Part shown: one piece after another, positions 24,208 to 37,500 of the stretch
Layout: every line of letters begins with the position of its first letter
How positions within the stretch are numbered: position 1 is the stretch's first letter
NCBI GenBank assembly: GCA_023375785.1
Contig: SZWC01000033.1
Span: 357,244-421,243 of the forward strand
Origin: Penium margaritaceum
Lineage: Eukaryota; Streptophyta; Zygnematophyceae; Desmidiales; Peniaceae
DNA length: 64,000 bases
Direction: 5' to 3'
Made by a program: the position numbers and the translations under genes
Notes under the pieces: generated by a model
The model's database searches: none
The model's input: only the letters and a program-made list of their open reading frames with translations
What the model was told of the DNA's origin: nothing

Positions 24208-24214
24208 TATAAAA
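24208..24214 (+). promoter_or_regulatory. TATA box of copia 5' LTR
   Basis: TATAAAA in the context GCTATAAAAGGAC, about 410 bp from the LTR start, is a good candidate for the pol II core promoter that makes the genomic RNA. The same box is at 28339-28345 in the 3' LTR. Confidence 0.75.
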
Positions 24215-24365
24215 GGACTTGTCTTGCATGCTGATCAATCAACCCTTGCTTGATGCTCTCTTGCGTATTGACGACTTGAGCTCTTCTTGAGATGTAATGC
24301 TAAGGCGTTAGTACTCTTGAAGGTGAAGTGTATGCCTGATTAAGTTTGGGGTGCATGACACATAC

Positions 24366-24366
24366 N
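24366..24366. other. Single N marking collapsed LTR/gag junction
   Basis: On its left is the interior of the LTR; on its right is gag coding sequence already in mid-protein. About 86 bp of LTR, the primer-binding site and most of gag should lie between them, so the N hides a collapse of unknown size. Confidence 0.8.
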
Positions 24367-26263
24367 TGAGTATGTGCGGAATGAAGCCATGCGTCGTAGC
24401 AGCAGTGAAGCAAACATGGCTGCCTTTGCCTCACGGAGCAGTGGCACCTTCCGCAATACCTCCTCCTCTGGGTTCAGGGGAAACAACAGCACTAGCAACA
24501 GTGGAAGGGGTACAAAGCGCCAAGGAAACTGCCATAACTGTGGCAAGGCTGGACACTGGGCTCGAGAGTGCCGTGCACCCAAGAAAGAGGGAGGAGACGG
24601 GGATGACTGGCGAGGGGGAAATGGTGGGAAGGATCCCACAAGCTTGATGGCTGAGTGTGCCTCCAACAAAGGGAGGGCGATACTCAGGCCAGGAGCCTAT
24701 GGCCTTGACTCGGGCACAAACGAGCACACCACTTACGAGAAGAGAGACTTTATCTCTCTTGCTCCATGTAACAAGAACTTCAGGGTCGCCAACGGCAAGG
24801 TTGAGGCAGCTGAGGGGATTGGTGACAAGCTGGTCACAGTGGGTGTCAACGGTGGAGATTCCGACCTCAAGCTAGAGGGGGTGGTCTACTTGCCCTCCTT
24901 CACAGCCAACCTGCTCTCCGTCTCTAAAATAACTGACCATGGCATGACAGTGGTCTTTACAGAGAAGGAAGCGGTGATTGTTCCTACCAAAGACATCAAC
25001 ATCTCCTACTCTGCCAAGAAGGTTGTCGCACAGGTTCCTCGTGTCGATGGACTCTACGTCTTGCAGACCAAGACGACAACTCCAACGGCTGAATCTTTGG
25101 AGGAGAGTGATGATGAGGAGAGAAGCGATGCAGAATCAGATGAGGAGGGACATGTTGGAGCAGCGGAAGCAGTTGAAACAGATGATTTGGCAACAAAACC
25201 ACAAGAAAATACAGCCACTGGGGCTGCTCATTCTAGCCTGTGCACATCCTCCAAGAACCTATGGCACAGGCGCTTTGGGCACGTGGCTCATCGCACATTG
25301 GAGCTCATGGGAAAGCAGGAGCTAGTGCGTGGGATGGAGCTAGGTGATGAGGTGGTGGGAGCAGAGATCATGTGTGAGCCATGTCTTCAAGGCAAGGCGA
25401 AAAGGAAACCGTTCAAGCGCAATGGCACGCGCGCTCTTGCACCTCTTGATCTTGTCCACTCTGACGTATGTGGTCCCTTTCGCATACCGTCAAATGGAGG
25501 CAGCAGATATTTCCTCACATGCATCGACGACAACAGCCGCAAAGTCTGGATATACTTTCTCAAGAAGAAAAGTGAGGTGAAGGAGAATCTGCAGGCCTTT
25601 GTCGCTATGGTTGAGCGATAGAGTGGGAAGAATGTGAAGGCATTCAGGACAGACAACGGGGGAGAGTATGAAGCTTGCAGGGAGTGGCTCAAGACACAGG
25701 GCATTGAACACCAGAAAACTACGCCCTACTCACCTCAAAGCAACGGTGTAGCAGAGAGGATGAACCAGACGCTCCTAGGCATGACTACGTGCATGCTCTT
25801 TGACGCCAAGCTTCCGCCTAGGTTCTGGGCTGAAGCAGCACGTACGGCTACCTACCTTGTGAACCTCACACCTGCAGCAGCTCTGCGAAGGAGAGGCAAG
25901 AAGAAGCAGACACAGCAGCTGAAGACGCCTCAAGAAGCATGGTCAGGCAAGAAGCCGGATGCCTCCCATCTCAAGGTGTTTGGTTGCACCAGGTTTGCCA
26001 AGGTCCAGGCCGGTGAGGGCCCTGGAAAGCTCGATGCAAGAGCACGAAAGTGCATTTTCATCGGCTATGACACCGCCCACAAAGCTTATCGACTGTGGGA
26101 CCAAGGAGCCAAGTAGGTCATCCGCAGCAAGGACGTGGATTTCCACGAAAGGTCTGTGAGTAAGGGAGAGCATCTCGAACTCGAGAACGCTCCAAAACAG
26201 GGAGAGTGGCTCACTCTCCTTGAAGAGGGAGACGAAGCACCAGCACAATGGCATGGGATAGGT
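24367..26263 (+). pseudogene. Copia gag-protease-integrase, two in-frame TAG
   Basis: One frame runs from the N through to the gap, broken only by TAG at 25619-25621 and 26114-26116. Residues are counted from the GTG codon at 24374. A CCHC zinc knuckle lies at C53, C56, H61 and C66 (from 24530), the nucleic-acid-binding end of gag. Protease follows with LDSG at about residue 111 (Asp codon at 24707). Next is the pre-integrase zinc domain (LWHRRFGHV ... CEPC). The integrase core has Asp at 25463 (HSDVCGP), Asp at 25652 (RTDNGGEY) and Glu at 25754 (NGVAER), with 33 residues between the last two. The first TAG falls between the two Asp codons, at a place where relatives usually have Gln; the second lies after the core (before VIRSKDVDF). 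No other stop or frameshift is seen in about 1.9 kb. The gag N-terminus is absent because of the assembly collapse. Confidence 0.9.
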
Positions 26264-26582
26264 NNNNNNNNNNNNNNNNNNNNNNNNNNNNNNNNNNNNN
26301 NNNNNNNNNNNNNNNNNNNNNNNNNNNNNNNNNNNNNNNNNNNNNNNNNNNNNNNNNNNNNNNNNNNNNNNNNNNNNNNNNNNNNNNNNNNNNNNNNNNN
26401 NNNNNNNNNNNNNNNNNNNNNNNNNNNNNNNNNNNNNNNNNNNNNNNNNNNNNNNNNNNNNNNNNNNNNNNNNNNNNNNNNNNNNNNNNNNNNNNNNNNN
26501 NNNNNNNNNNNNNNNNNNNNNNNNNNNNNNNNNNNNNNNNNNNNNNNNNNNNNNNNNNNNNNNNNNNNNNNNNNNNNNNNNN
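26264..26582. other. 319-N assembly gap inside copia pol
   Basis: The gap separates the integrase C-terminal region (ending ...QWHGIG) from the start of the reverse-transcriptase region (VQEEPTSVAEAL...). The reading frame differs on the two sides, so the real missing length need not equal 319. Confidence 0.98.
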
Positions 26583-28161
26583 TTCAACTATTCATTCTTG
26601 GTTCAAGAGGAGCCAACGTCTGTCGCAGAGGCACTCACTCGGCCTGATAAAGCAGAGTGGGACGAAGCAATTCGCAGTGAACTCAGCTCCATTGAAGAGA
26701 ATGGGACATGGGTGCTGGTGGACAGACCTGCCGGGGCTCACGTTGTGGGGTCCAAGTGGGTGCTGAAAGTAAAAAGGAAACAGGATGGCAAGATAGACAA
26801 GTACAAGGCACGGGTGGTAGCAAAGGGGTTCTCCCAACGGCCTGGCGCAGAGTACGATGAGACCTTTGCTCCAGTTGTGACGTTTGCCTCCATCCGGTCA
26901 ATGCTCGCCATTGCTGCTGCCGAGAACATGGAGGTCCACCAGATGGATGTCAAGACAGCCTTCCTTTACGGCAAACTTGACAAGGAGGTATTGATGGAGG
27001 TTCCGGAGGGGGTTGATGCTCCTGAGGGCAAGGTGTGCAGATTGGTGAAGGCACTCTATGGGCTAAAACAAGCGCCAAGACTTTGGTACCAGGAGATGGA
27101 CACGTTCATGGCCAAGGAGTCCTTCATGCACTGCGACAATGATCCCAGCATGTACGTGCATGAGAGTGACAAAGGGACAATGTTGGTCGCCTTGTACGTT
27201 GATGACCTGATTCTGTGCTCCTCTTCAACGCAGCTGCTAGACGATCTCAAGGGGCAGCTGAGTAGCAGATTCGAGATGAAGGACATGGGTCCTCTTGACT
27301 TCTATCTTGGAATTGCCATCAAGCGCGACAGAGCAGCAGGTACAATCAGCCTCAACCAGACAAAATACATCGACTCCATCCTCAAACGATACGACATGGC
27401 AGATTGCAAGCCTGCCAGCACAACCATGAGCTCGGAGTGCAAACTCTCCACCTCCATGTCCCCATCCAACGAAGCGGAGAAACTGACATGCTTGGCATCC
27501 CATATCAGTCTGCGGTGGGCAGTTTGATGTATGCCATGGTCGCCACCCGACCAGATATAGCCCATGCTATTGGGCACGTGAGTCGGTTTGAGGCCAATCC
27601 CGGTCCACTTCACTGGCAGGCCGTGAAGCGCATCATGCGCTACCTTCAGGGGACGCGCCACGTAGGCCTCCAGTTTGGAGGCATTGCTGGATCCGCATCA
27701 CTCCGTCTCATGTGCTACACTGATGCTGATTGGGGAGGGAATATTGATGACAGAAAATCTACCTCCGGCTTTGTGTGTATGTTGAATGGAGGTGCAGTCA
27801 GTTGGGCAAGTCGCAAGCAAGAATGTGTCTCTCTGTCAACAGCTGAAGCTGAGTACATCGCCTTGGCTGAGGTGTGTAAAGAGATGCAGTGGCTACGAAG
27901 CTTGCTATCTGAGATGAAGGCACCACAAGCAACGGCGACGGTCATCAAGATTGACAACATGAGCGCCATTGACATGTCAAAGAACCCCGTCCTGTCGAGG
28001 CGCACAAAGCACATCGAGATCCGCTACCACTACGCTCGAGACTTGGTCTACAAGCAGACAGTGGAGCTCGAGTATGTCGGTACCAAGCTCAACCGGGCTG
28101 ACATGCTTACAAAGCCACTGGACAAGGATCTCCACCAGGCGGGCAGGCAAGGTATTGGCAT
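26583..28161 (+). pseudogene. Copia reverse transcriptase and RNase H, one frameshift
   Basis: The copia reverse transcriptase begins near 26598 (EEPTSVAEAL, WVLKVKRK, ARVVAKGFSQ, QMDVKTAFLYGKL, LYGLKQAPR) and has its catalytic YVDD at 27195-27206. The frame shifts once, near an A run at 27480-27482: coding continues in another frame from TDMLGIPYQSAVGSLMY. RNase H follows, with YTDADWGG, STAEAEY, KIDNMS and KHIEIRYHYARD supplying the acidic residues, and a C-terminal MLTKPL motif. All core motifs look intact. Since the shift is one base at a homopolymer, sequencing error is as likely as real damage. The protein would copy the element's RNA into DNA in cytoplasmic particles. The frame ends at the N (28162), before any polypurine tract is visible. 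Confidence 0.9.
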
Positions 28162-28162
28162 N
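28162..28162. other. Single N marking collapsed pol/3' LTR junction
   Basis: Coding sequence (...HQAGRQGIG) is on the left and the interior of the LTR, 233 bp past its expected start, is on the right. The polypurine tract and the first third of the LTR are missing here. Confidence 0.8.
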
Positions 28163-28582
28163 TGTGGAAGCTTCCAAGAAAGAAAGTCCGTAGCTTCTTG
28201 GACGCTACATGGTTGGTCTGTCACCTTGACACTTGGATGCTTATGTGTCAAGCTCACAGTGCAAGTCTATTGGTGACGTGGCTGGTTCAGGCCACTTCCC
28301 AGGAATGTGCTTTTGAGTTCTAGGACTGGACAGACAGCTATAAAAGGACTTGTCTTGCATGCTGATCAATCAACCCTTGCTTGATGCTCTCTTGCGTATT
28401 GACGACTTGAGCTCTTCTTGAGATGTAATGCTAAGGCGTTAGTACTCTTGAAGGTGAAGTGTATGCCTGATTAAGTTTGGGGTGCATGACACATACATGC
28501 AAAGGAAGAAGGTGTAAGAACCTTTGTGAGCTTTTCGGTTTCGCGGCTTCTCTGCCGGAGGTAGTTAGCTCAGTAGCTAACA
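28163..28582 (+). repeat. Copia 3' LTR, 5' end lost at a single N
   Basis: 28163-28496 is identical by eye to 24032-24365, including the TATA box at 28339-28345. The remaining 86 bp run on to the GCTAACA terminus and then the target duplication TGGTC. A small palindrome, GTTAGCTCAGTAGCTAAC, sits just inside the end (about 28564-28581). Confidence 0.9.
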
Positions 28583-31500
28583 TGGTCAATGTTGACCAAC
28601 CATAACACGAGACAAAAACGGTCAGGGGAGAAAACAATGCTATGGGAACATCAGTTCTCAAAAAGAAAGTACAACGACCTTCAGTCACTAGTAGCACGGC
28701 GTGGCAACCATGCACAATGACTGACTAAAGTAGGCATAGGTACTGCCTTTGAGCAAAGAAACCCGCTGTGTGTAGTCAACAATGACAACACATAATACGA
28801 GTCACAAAAGGCCAGAGGGGAAAACAACGGTTTGGGAACACAAAGTATCAAGTAGCAAGCACAAGGAGCTTCAATACGTTGTGGCACGGTGTGGATACCA
28901 TGCACAATGACCAACCAAGGTAGGCATATGTCACTGACCATGCCCAAATAATGGCAGTAAGTGTGGTAAACGTTGACAACTCATAACACGAGTCACAAAT
29001 GGTCAAGGTGGAAGATAATGGTTTGTGAATACTAGTAATCAACTAGCAAGTACAAATACCTTCAATATGTAGTAGCACAGTGTGGCTACAATGCACTGTG
29101 ACCAACCAAAGTATGCATATGTGACTGACCATGAACAAAGAATTTCACTTCATGTGGTCAATATTTACAACTCACAACAAGGGTCACAGATAGTCAGAGG
29201 GGGCTAACAATGGTTTGGGAATACTGGCTGTCAACAAGAAAGCACAAAGACCTTCGATACCTAATGACACGGCGTGGTAACCATGTATAGTAACAAACCA
29301 AAGTAGGCATGTATCACAAACCATGACCAAACGGATTTCACAGTGTGTGGTCAACGTTGAAAACCCATAACACGAGTCACAACTGGTCAGTTGGGGAAAC
29401 CATGGCTTGGGAACACTAGTTATCATCTAGCAAGTAGAAAGCTTTTCAACAAGTAGTGGCACGGTGCCGCTAGCGTGCACAGTAACCAACCAAAGGATGC
29501 ATATGTCACTGACTATGACCGAAGAAGTCCATTATGTGTGGTCAACATTGACAACTCATAACACGAGTCACAAATGAGCAGAGGGAGAGACAATGGTTTG
29601 GAAACCCTATGTATCGACTAGAAAGGACAAGGAACTTCAATACGTAGCAGCACGGTGTGGCTACTATGCACACCAAACAACAAAACTAGGCATATGTCAC
29701 TGACCATGACCAGAGAATTTCAATATTGATGGCCAACGTTCACCAACCATAACAAAAGTCACAAATGGTCAGAGGGGGGAACAATGGTTTCGGGAATATT
29801 AGCTTTTAACTAGAAAGTACAACACCCTTCAATCAGTAGTAGCACGGTGTGGCTACCATGCACAATGACCGACCAAAGTAGGCATATGTACTGCCTTTGA
29901 CCAAGAAATCCGCTGTGTGTGGTCAACGTTGACAGCTCATTATACGAGTCACAAATGGTCAGAGGGGGAAACAATGGTTTGGGAATACCAAGTATCAAAT
30001 AGGAAGCACAATGAGCTTCAATACGTTGTGGCACAGTGTGGATACCAGGCATCATGACCAACCAAAGAAGGCATTTGTCACTGACCATGACCAAATAATG
30101 GCACTAAGTGTGGTAAACCTTGACAACTCATATCACGAGTCACAAATGGTCAGGGTGGAAGATAATGGTTAATACTAGTTATCTTCTAGCAAGTACAAAT
30201 ACCTTCAATATGTAGTGGCACAGTGTGGCTACAATGCACAGTGACCAACCAAAGTATGCATATGTCACTGACCATGAACAAGGAATTTTACTTCATGTCA
30301 TCACCATTTACAACTCACAACACGGGTCACAGATAGTCAAAGGGGGCAAACAATGGTTTGGGAACACTAGCTGTCAACAAGAAAGCACAAAAACCTTCGA
30401 TACGCAATGACACGGCGTGGTAACCATGTACAGTAACAAACCAAAGTAGGCATGTGTCACAAACCATGACCAACCGGATTTCACAGTGTGTGGTCAACGT
30501 TGAAAACTCATAACACGAGTCACAACTGGTCAGTGGGGGAAACCATGGGTTGGGAACACTCGTTATCAACTAGCAAGTAGAAATATTTGCAACAAGTAGT
30601 GGCATAGTGGCTAGCGTGCTCAGTGACCAACCAAAGGATGCATATGTCACTGACTATGACCGACAAAGTCCACTATGTGTGGTCAACATTGACAACTCAC
30701 AACACGCGTCACAAATGGTCAGAGGGAGAAACAATGGTTTGGGAACCATATGTATCCACTAGAAAGGACAAGGAACTTGAATACGTAGTGGCACGGTGTG
30801 GCTAATATGCACACTAAACAACCAAACTAGGCATATGTCACTGACCATGACGAGGGAACTTCAATATGGGTGATCAACATTGACCAACAATAACACGAGT
30901 CAAAAACGGTCAGGGGAGGAAACAATGCTTTGGGAATATCAGTTCTCAACTAGCAAGTACAACGACCGTCATTCAGTAGTAGCATGATGTGGCTACGATG
31001 CACAGTGACCGACCAAAGTAGGCATATGTACTGCCTTTGACCAAAGAAATCTGCTGTGTGTATTCAATATTCACAACTCATAATATGATTCACAAATCGT
31101 CAGAGGGGGTAACAATGGTTTGGGAACACCAAGTATAAAAAAAGCAAGCACAATGAGCTTCAATACGTTGTGGCACGGTGTGGATACCATGCACGATGAC
31201 CAACCAAAGTAGGCATATGTCACTGACCATGACCAAATAATGGCACTAAGTGTGGTAAACTTTGACAACTCATATCACGAGTCACAAATGGTCAGGGTGG
31301 AAGATATTGGTTTGTGAATACTAGTTATCAACTAGCAAGTACAAATACCTTCAATATGTAGTGGCACAGTGTGGCTACAATGAACAGTGACCAACCAAAG
31401 TATGCATATGTCACTGACCATGAACGAATACCTTCACTTCATGTGGTCAACATTTACAACTCACAACACGGGTCACAGATAGTCACAGGGGGCTAACAAT

Positions 31501-34500
31501 GGTTTGGTTACACTGGCTGTCAACAAGAAAGTACAAAGACCTTGGATACGTAATGACACAGCGTGGTAACCATGTACAGTAACAAACCAAAGTAGGCATG
31601 TGTCACAAACCATGACCATACGGATTTCACAGTGTGTGGTCAACATTGAAAACTCATAACACGAGTCATAACTGGTCAGTGGGGGAAACCATGGGTGCGG
31701 AACACTAGTTACTAACTAGCAAGTAGAAAGATTTTCAACAAGTAGTGGCACGGTGTGGCTAGCGTGCACAGTGACTAACCAAAGGATGCATATGTCACTG
31801 ACTTTGAACGAAGAAGTCCATTGTGTGTGGTCAACATTGACAACTCATAACACGAGTCACAAATGGTCAGAGGGAGATACAATGGTTTGGGAGCACCATG
31901 TATCGATTTGAAAGGACAAGGAACTTCAATACGTAGTGGCACGGTGTGCCTAATATGCACACCAAACAACCAAACTAGGCATATGTCACTGACCATGACG
32001 AGAGAATTTCCATATGGGTGGTCAACGTTGACCAACCATAACACGCGTCACACACGGTCAGGGGAGAAATCAATGCTATGGGAATATCAGTTCTAAACTA
32101 GCAAGTGCAACGACCTTCAGTCAGTAGTAGCACGGTACGGGTACCATGCACAATGAACGACCAAAGTAGGCATATGTTTTGCCTTTGACCAAAGAAATCT
32201 GCTGTGTGTTGTCAACATTGACAACTCATAATACGAGTCACAAATGGTCAAAGTGGGAAACAATGGTTTGGGAACACCAAGTATCAAAACACAAGCACAA
32301 GGAGCTTCAATACGTTGTCGCACGGTGTGGATACCATGCACGATGACCAACCAAAGTAGGCATATGTCACTGACCTTGACAAAATAATGGATCTAGGGGT
32401 GGTAAACCTTGACAACTCATAACACGAGTCACAAATGGTCAGGGTGGAAGATAATGATTTGTGAATACTAGTTATTTACTAGCAAGTACAAATACTTTCA
32501 ATATGTAGTGGCACAGTGTGGCTACAATTCTTAGTGACCAACCATAGTATGCATATGTCACTGACCATGAACAAAGACATTCACTTCATGTGGTCAACAT
32601 TTACAACTCACAACACAATTCACTGATAGTCAGAGGGGGTAACAATGGTTTGGGAAGACTAGATGTCATCAAGAATGCACAAATACCTTCAATACGTAAT
32701 GACACGGCATGGTAACAATGTACAGTGACAAACCAAAGTAGGCATGTGTCACAAACAATGACCAAACGGATTTCATAGTGTGTGGTCAATGCTGAAAACT
32801 CATACCACGAGTCACAAATGGTCAGTGGGGGAGACCATGGGTATGGAACACTAGCTATCAACTAGCAAGTAGAAAGGTTTTCAACAAGTAGTGGCACGGT
32901 GTGGCTAGCGTGGACAGTGATCAACCAAAGGATGCATATGTCAATGACTTTGACGGAAGAAGTCCATTATGTGTGGTCAACATTGACAACTCATAACACG
33001 AGTCACAAATGGTCAGAGGGAGAGACAATGGTTTGGGAACCCTATGTATCAACTAGAAAGGACAAAGAACTTCAGTACCTAGTGGCACGGTGTGGCTACT
33101 ATGCACATCAAACAACCAAACTAGGCATACGTCAGTGACCATGACCAGATAATTTCAACACGGGTGGTCAACGTTGACCAACCATAACATGAGTCACACA
33201 CGGTCAGGGGAGGAAACAATGCTATGGGAATATCCGTTCTTAACTAGCAAGTACAACAACCTTCAGTCAGTAGTAGCACAGTGTGGCTACCATGCACAAT
33301 ATCCGACCAAAGTAGGCATATGTACTGGCTTTGACCAAAGAAACCCGCTGTGTGTGGTGAACGTTGAAAACTCATAATACGATTCACAAATGGTTTGAGG
33401 GGGAAACAATGGTTTGGGAACACCGACTATCAAAAAGCAAGCACAAGGAGCTTCAATACGGTTTGGCACAGTGTGGACACCATGCACAATGACCAACCCA
33501 AGTAGACATATGTCAATAACCATGACCAAATAATGGCACTAAGTGTGGTAAACCTTGACAACTCAGAACACGAGTCACAAATGGTCAGGGTGGAAGATAA
33601 TGGTTTGTGAATAATAGTTATTGACGAGCAAGTACAAATACCTTCAATATGTAGTGGCACGGTGTGGCTACAATGCACAGTGACCAACCAAAGTATGCAT
33701 ATCTCACTGACCATGAACAAAGAATTTCACTTCATGTGGTCAACATTTACCGCTCACAACACGGGTCACAGATAGTCGGAGGGGGCTAACAATAGTTTGG
33801 GAACACTAGCTGTCAACAAGAAAGCACAAAGACCTTCGATACGTAATGACACGGTGTGGGAACAATGTACAGTGACAAACCAAAGTAGGCATGTGTCACA
33901 AACCATGACCAAACGGATTTCACAGCGTGTGGTCAACGTTGAAAACTCATAACACGAGTCACAACTGGTCAGTGGGAGAAACCATGGGTTGGGAAAACTA
34001 GTTATCAACTAGCAAGGAGAAAGATTTTCAACAAGTAGTGGCACGGTGTAGCTAGGGTGCACAGTGGCCAACGAAAGAATGCTCATGTCACTGACGTTGA
34101 CCGAAGAAGTCCATTATGTGTGGTCAACATTGAAAACTCATAACACGAGTCACAAATGGTCAGAGGGAGATACAATGGTTTGGGAACCCGCTGTATCGAC
34201 TACAAAGGACAAGGAACTTCAATACGTAGTGGCACGGTGTGGCTAATATGCATACCAAACAACCAAACTAGGCATATGTCACTGACCATGACGATAAAAT
34301 TTCAATATGGGTGGTCAACGTTGACCAACCATAACACGAGTAAAAAATGGTCGGGGGAGGAAACAATTCTATGGGAATATCAGTTCTCATTTAGCAAGTC
34401 CAACAACCTTGAGTCAGTAGTAGCACGGTGTGGCTTCTATGCACAATGAAGGACCAAAGGAGGCATATGTACTGCCTTTGACCAAAGAAATCTGCTGTGT

Positions 34501-37500
34501 GTGGTCAACATTGACATCTCATAATATGAGTCACAAATGGTCAGAGTGGGAAACAATGGCTTGGGAACACCAAGTTTCAAAAGGCAAGCACAAGGAGCTT
34601 CAATATGTTGTGGCACGGTGTGGATACCATGCACGACGACCAACCAAAGTAGGCATATGTCACTGACCATGACCAAATAATGGCACTAAGTGCGGTAAAC
34701 CTTGACAACTCATAACACGAGTCACGAATGGTCAAGGTGGAAGATAATGATTTGTGAATACTAGTTTTTGACTAGCAAGTACAAATACCTTCAATATGTA
34801 GTGGCACAGTGTGGCTACAATGCACATGGACCAACCAAAGTATGCACATGTCATTGACCATGAACAATGAATTTCACTTCATGTGGTCAACATTTTCAAC
34901 TCACAACACGAGTCACTGATAGTCAGATGGGGTAACAATGGTTTGGGAACACTAGCTGTCAACAAGAAAGCACAAAGACCTCCAATACATAATGACATGG
35001 CGTGGTAACAATGTAGAGTGACAAACCAAAGTAGGCATGTGTCACAAACCATGACCAAACGGATTTCACAGTGTATGGTCAATGTGAAAACACATACCAC
35101 GAGTCACAAATGGTCAGTGGGGGAGACCATGGGTTGGGAACACTAGTTATCAACTAGTAGGTAGAAAGATTTTTAACAAGTAGTGGCACAGTGTGGCTAG
35201 CGTGCACAGAGACCAACCAAAGGATGCAGATGCCACTGACTATGACCAAAGAAGTCCACTATGTGTGGTCAACATTGACAACTCATAACACGAGTCACAA
35301 ATGGTCACAGGGAGAGACAATAGTTTGGGAACCCTATGTATCAACTAGAACGGACAAAGAACTTCAATACGTAGTGGCACGGTGTGGCTACTATGCACAC
35401 TAAACAACCAAACTAGGCATATGTCACTGACCATGACAAGATAATTTCAATATGGGTGGTCAACGTTGACCAACCATAACACGAGTCACAAACGGTCAAG
35501 GAAGGAAACAATGCTATGGGAATATCAGTTCCCAACTAGCAAGTACAACGACCTTCAGTCAGTAGCAGCACAGTGTGGCTAGCATGCACAATGACCGACC
35601 AAAGTAGGCATATGTAGTGCCTTTGACCAAAGAAATCCACTGTGTGTGGTCAACGTTGACAACTCATAATACAAGTCACAAATTGCCAGAGGAGGAAACA
35701 ATGGTTTGGGAACACCGAGTATCAAATAGCAAGCACAAGGAGCTTCAATACGTTGTAGCACAGTCTGGATACCATGCACGATGACCAGCCAAAGTAGGCA
35801 TATGTCACTGACTATGACCAAAGAATGGCACTTAGTGTGGTATACCTTGACAACGCATAACACGAGTCACAAATGGCCAGGGTGGAAGATAATGGTTTGT
35901 GAATATTAGTAATTGGCTAGCAAGTACAAATACCTTCAATATGTAGTGGCACAGTGTGGCTACAATACACAGTGACCAACCAAAGTATGCATATGTCACT
36001 GACCATGAACAACGAATTTCACTTCATGTGGTCAACATTTACAACTCACAACACGGGTCACACATAGTCCGAGGGGGCTAGCAATGGTTTGGGAACACTA
36101 GCTGTCAACAAGAAAGCACAAAGACATTCAATACGTAATGACACAGTGTGGTAACCATGTACAGTGACAAACCAAAGTAGGCATGTCTCACAAACCATGA
36201 CCAAACGGATTTCACAGTGTGTGGTCAACGTTGAAAACTCATAACACGAGTCACAAGTGGTCAGTGGGGGGAACCATGGGTTGGGAACACTAGTTTTCAA
36301 CTAGCAAGTTGAAAGATTTTCAACAAGTAGTGGCACAGTGTGGCTAGCGTGCACAGTGACAAACCAAAGGATGCATATGTCACTGATTATGACCGAAGAA
36401 GTCCATTATGTGTGGTCAACATTGACAACTCATAACACGAGTCACAAATGGTCAGAGGGAGATACAATGGTTTGGGAACCCTATGCATCGACTAGAAAGG
36501 ACAAGGAACTTCAATACGTAGTGGCACGGTGTGGCTAATATGCACACCAAACAATCAAACTAGGCATATGTCACTGACCATGACGAGAGAATCTCAATAT
36601 GGGTCGTCAACGTTGACAAACCATAACACAAATCATAAACGGTCAGGGGAGGAAGATCAGTTCTCAACTAGCAAGTACAACGACCTTCAGTCAGTAGTAG
36701 CACGGTGCGGCTACCATGCACAATGACCGACCAAAGTAGGCATATGTACTGCCTTTGACAAAAGAAATCTGCTGTGTATGGTCAACATTGACAACTGATT
36801 ATACAAGTCACAAATGGTCAGAGGGGAAAACAATGGTTTGGGAACACCAAGTATCAAAAAGCAAGCACAAGGAGTGTCAATACGTTGTGGCACGGTGTGG
36901 ATACCATGCACGATGACCAACGAAAGTAGGCATATGTCACTGACCATGACCAAATAATGACACTAAGTGTGGTAAACCTTGACAACTCATAACACGAGTC
37001 ACAAATGGTCAGGGTGGAAGATAATGATTTGTGAATACTAGTTATTGACTAGCAAGAACTAATACCTTTAATATGTAGTGGCACAGTGTGGCTACAATGC
37101 ACAGTGACCAACCAAAGTATGCATATGTCACTGACCATGAACTAAGAATTTCACTTCATGTGGTCAACATTTACAACTCACAACACGAGTCACTGATAGT
37201 CAGAGGGGGTAACAATGGTTTGGAAACACTAGCTGTCAACAAGAAAGCACAAAGACCTTGGATAAGTAATGACACGGCGTGGTAACAATATACAGTGACA
37301 AACGAAAGTAGGCACGTGTCACACACCATGACCAAATGGATTTCTGAGTGTGTGGTCAACGTTGAAAACTCATACCACGAGTCACAAATGGTCACTGGGG
37401 AAAACCGTGAGTTGGGAACACTAGTTATCAACTAGCAAGTCGAAATATTTTCAACAAGTAGTGGCATGGTGTGGCTAGCGTGCACAGTGACCAACCAAAG

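Larger units (their letters stand above)
23799..24365 (+). repeat. Copia 5' LTR, 3' end lost at a single N
   Basis: The LTR begins at TGTTAAATG. Its last 334 bp (24032-24365) are identical by eye to 28163-28496 in the 3' LTR. The 3' LTR continues 86 bp further to TAACA, whereas here the sequence jumps at the N (24366) straight into the middle of gag. The full LTR should be about 653 bp. The R/U5 end, primer-binding site and gag start are therefore missing from the assembly, not shown to be missing from the genome. Confidence 0.88.
23799..28582 (+). mobile_element. Ty1/copia LTR retrotransposon (damaged, gapped)
   Basis: The element starts TGTTAAATG and ends GCTAACA, so its outer ends form the short inverted repeat TGTTA/TAACA. 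The satellite on either side carries TGGTC (23794-23798 and 28583-28587), a 5-bp target-site duplication. Domain order is gag zinc knuckle, protease, integrase, reverse transcriptase, RNase H; integrase ahead of reverse transcriptase defines copia. The coding frame has two internal TAG codons and one apparent one-base loss. A 319-N gap separates integrase from reverse transcriptase, and single Ns at 24366 and 28162 mark where the assembly has dropped LTR and internal sequence. I cannot tell whether the genomic copy is intact. Confidence 0.95.

Noticed and set aside
25619-25621. Programmed gag-pol readthrough stop in the copia element
   Set aside because: The TAG lies inside integrase, between two catalytic Asp codons, not at a gag-pol boundary, so a regulated readthrough role is unlikely.
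24340-25711. Minus-strand and out-of-frame open frames over copia gag-integrase
   Set aside because: Shadows of the + strand coding frame, which has clear zinc-knuckle, protease and integrase motifs.
28560-28582. Box A-like TAGCTCAGTAGC at the end of the copia 3' LTR as a second tRNA-like promoter
   Set aside because: No box B follows; the satellite begins directly after the element's end.
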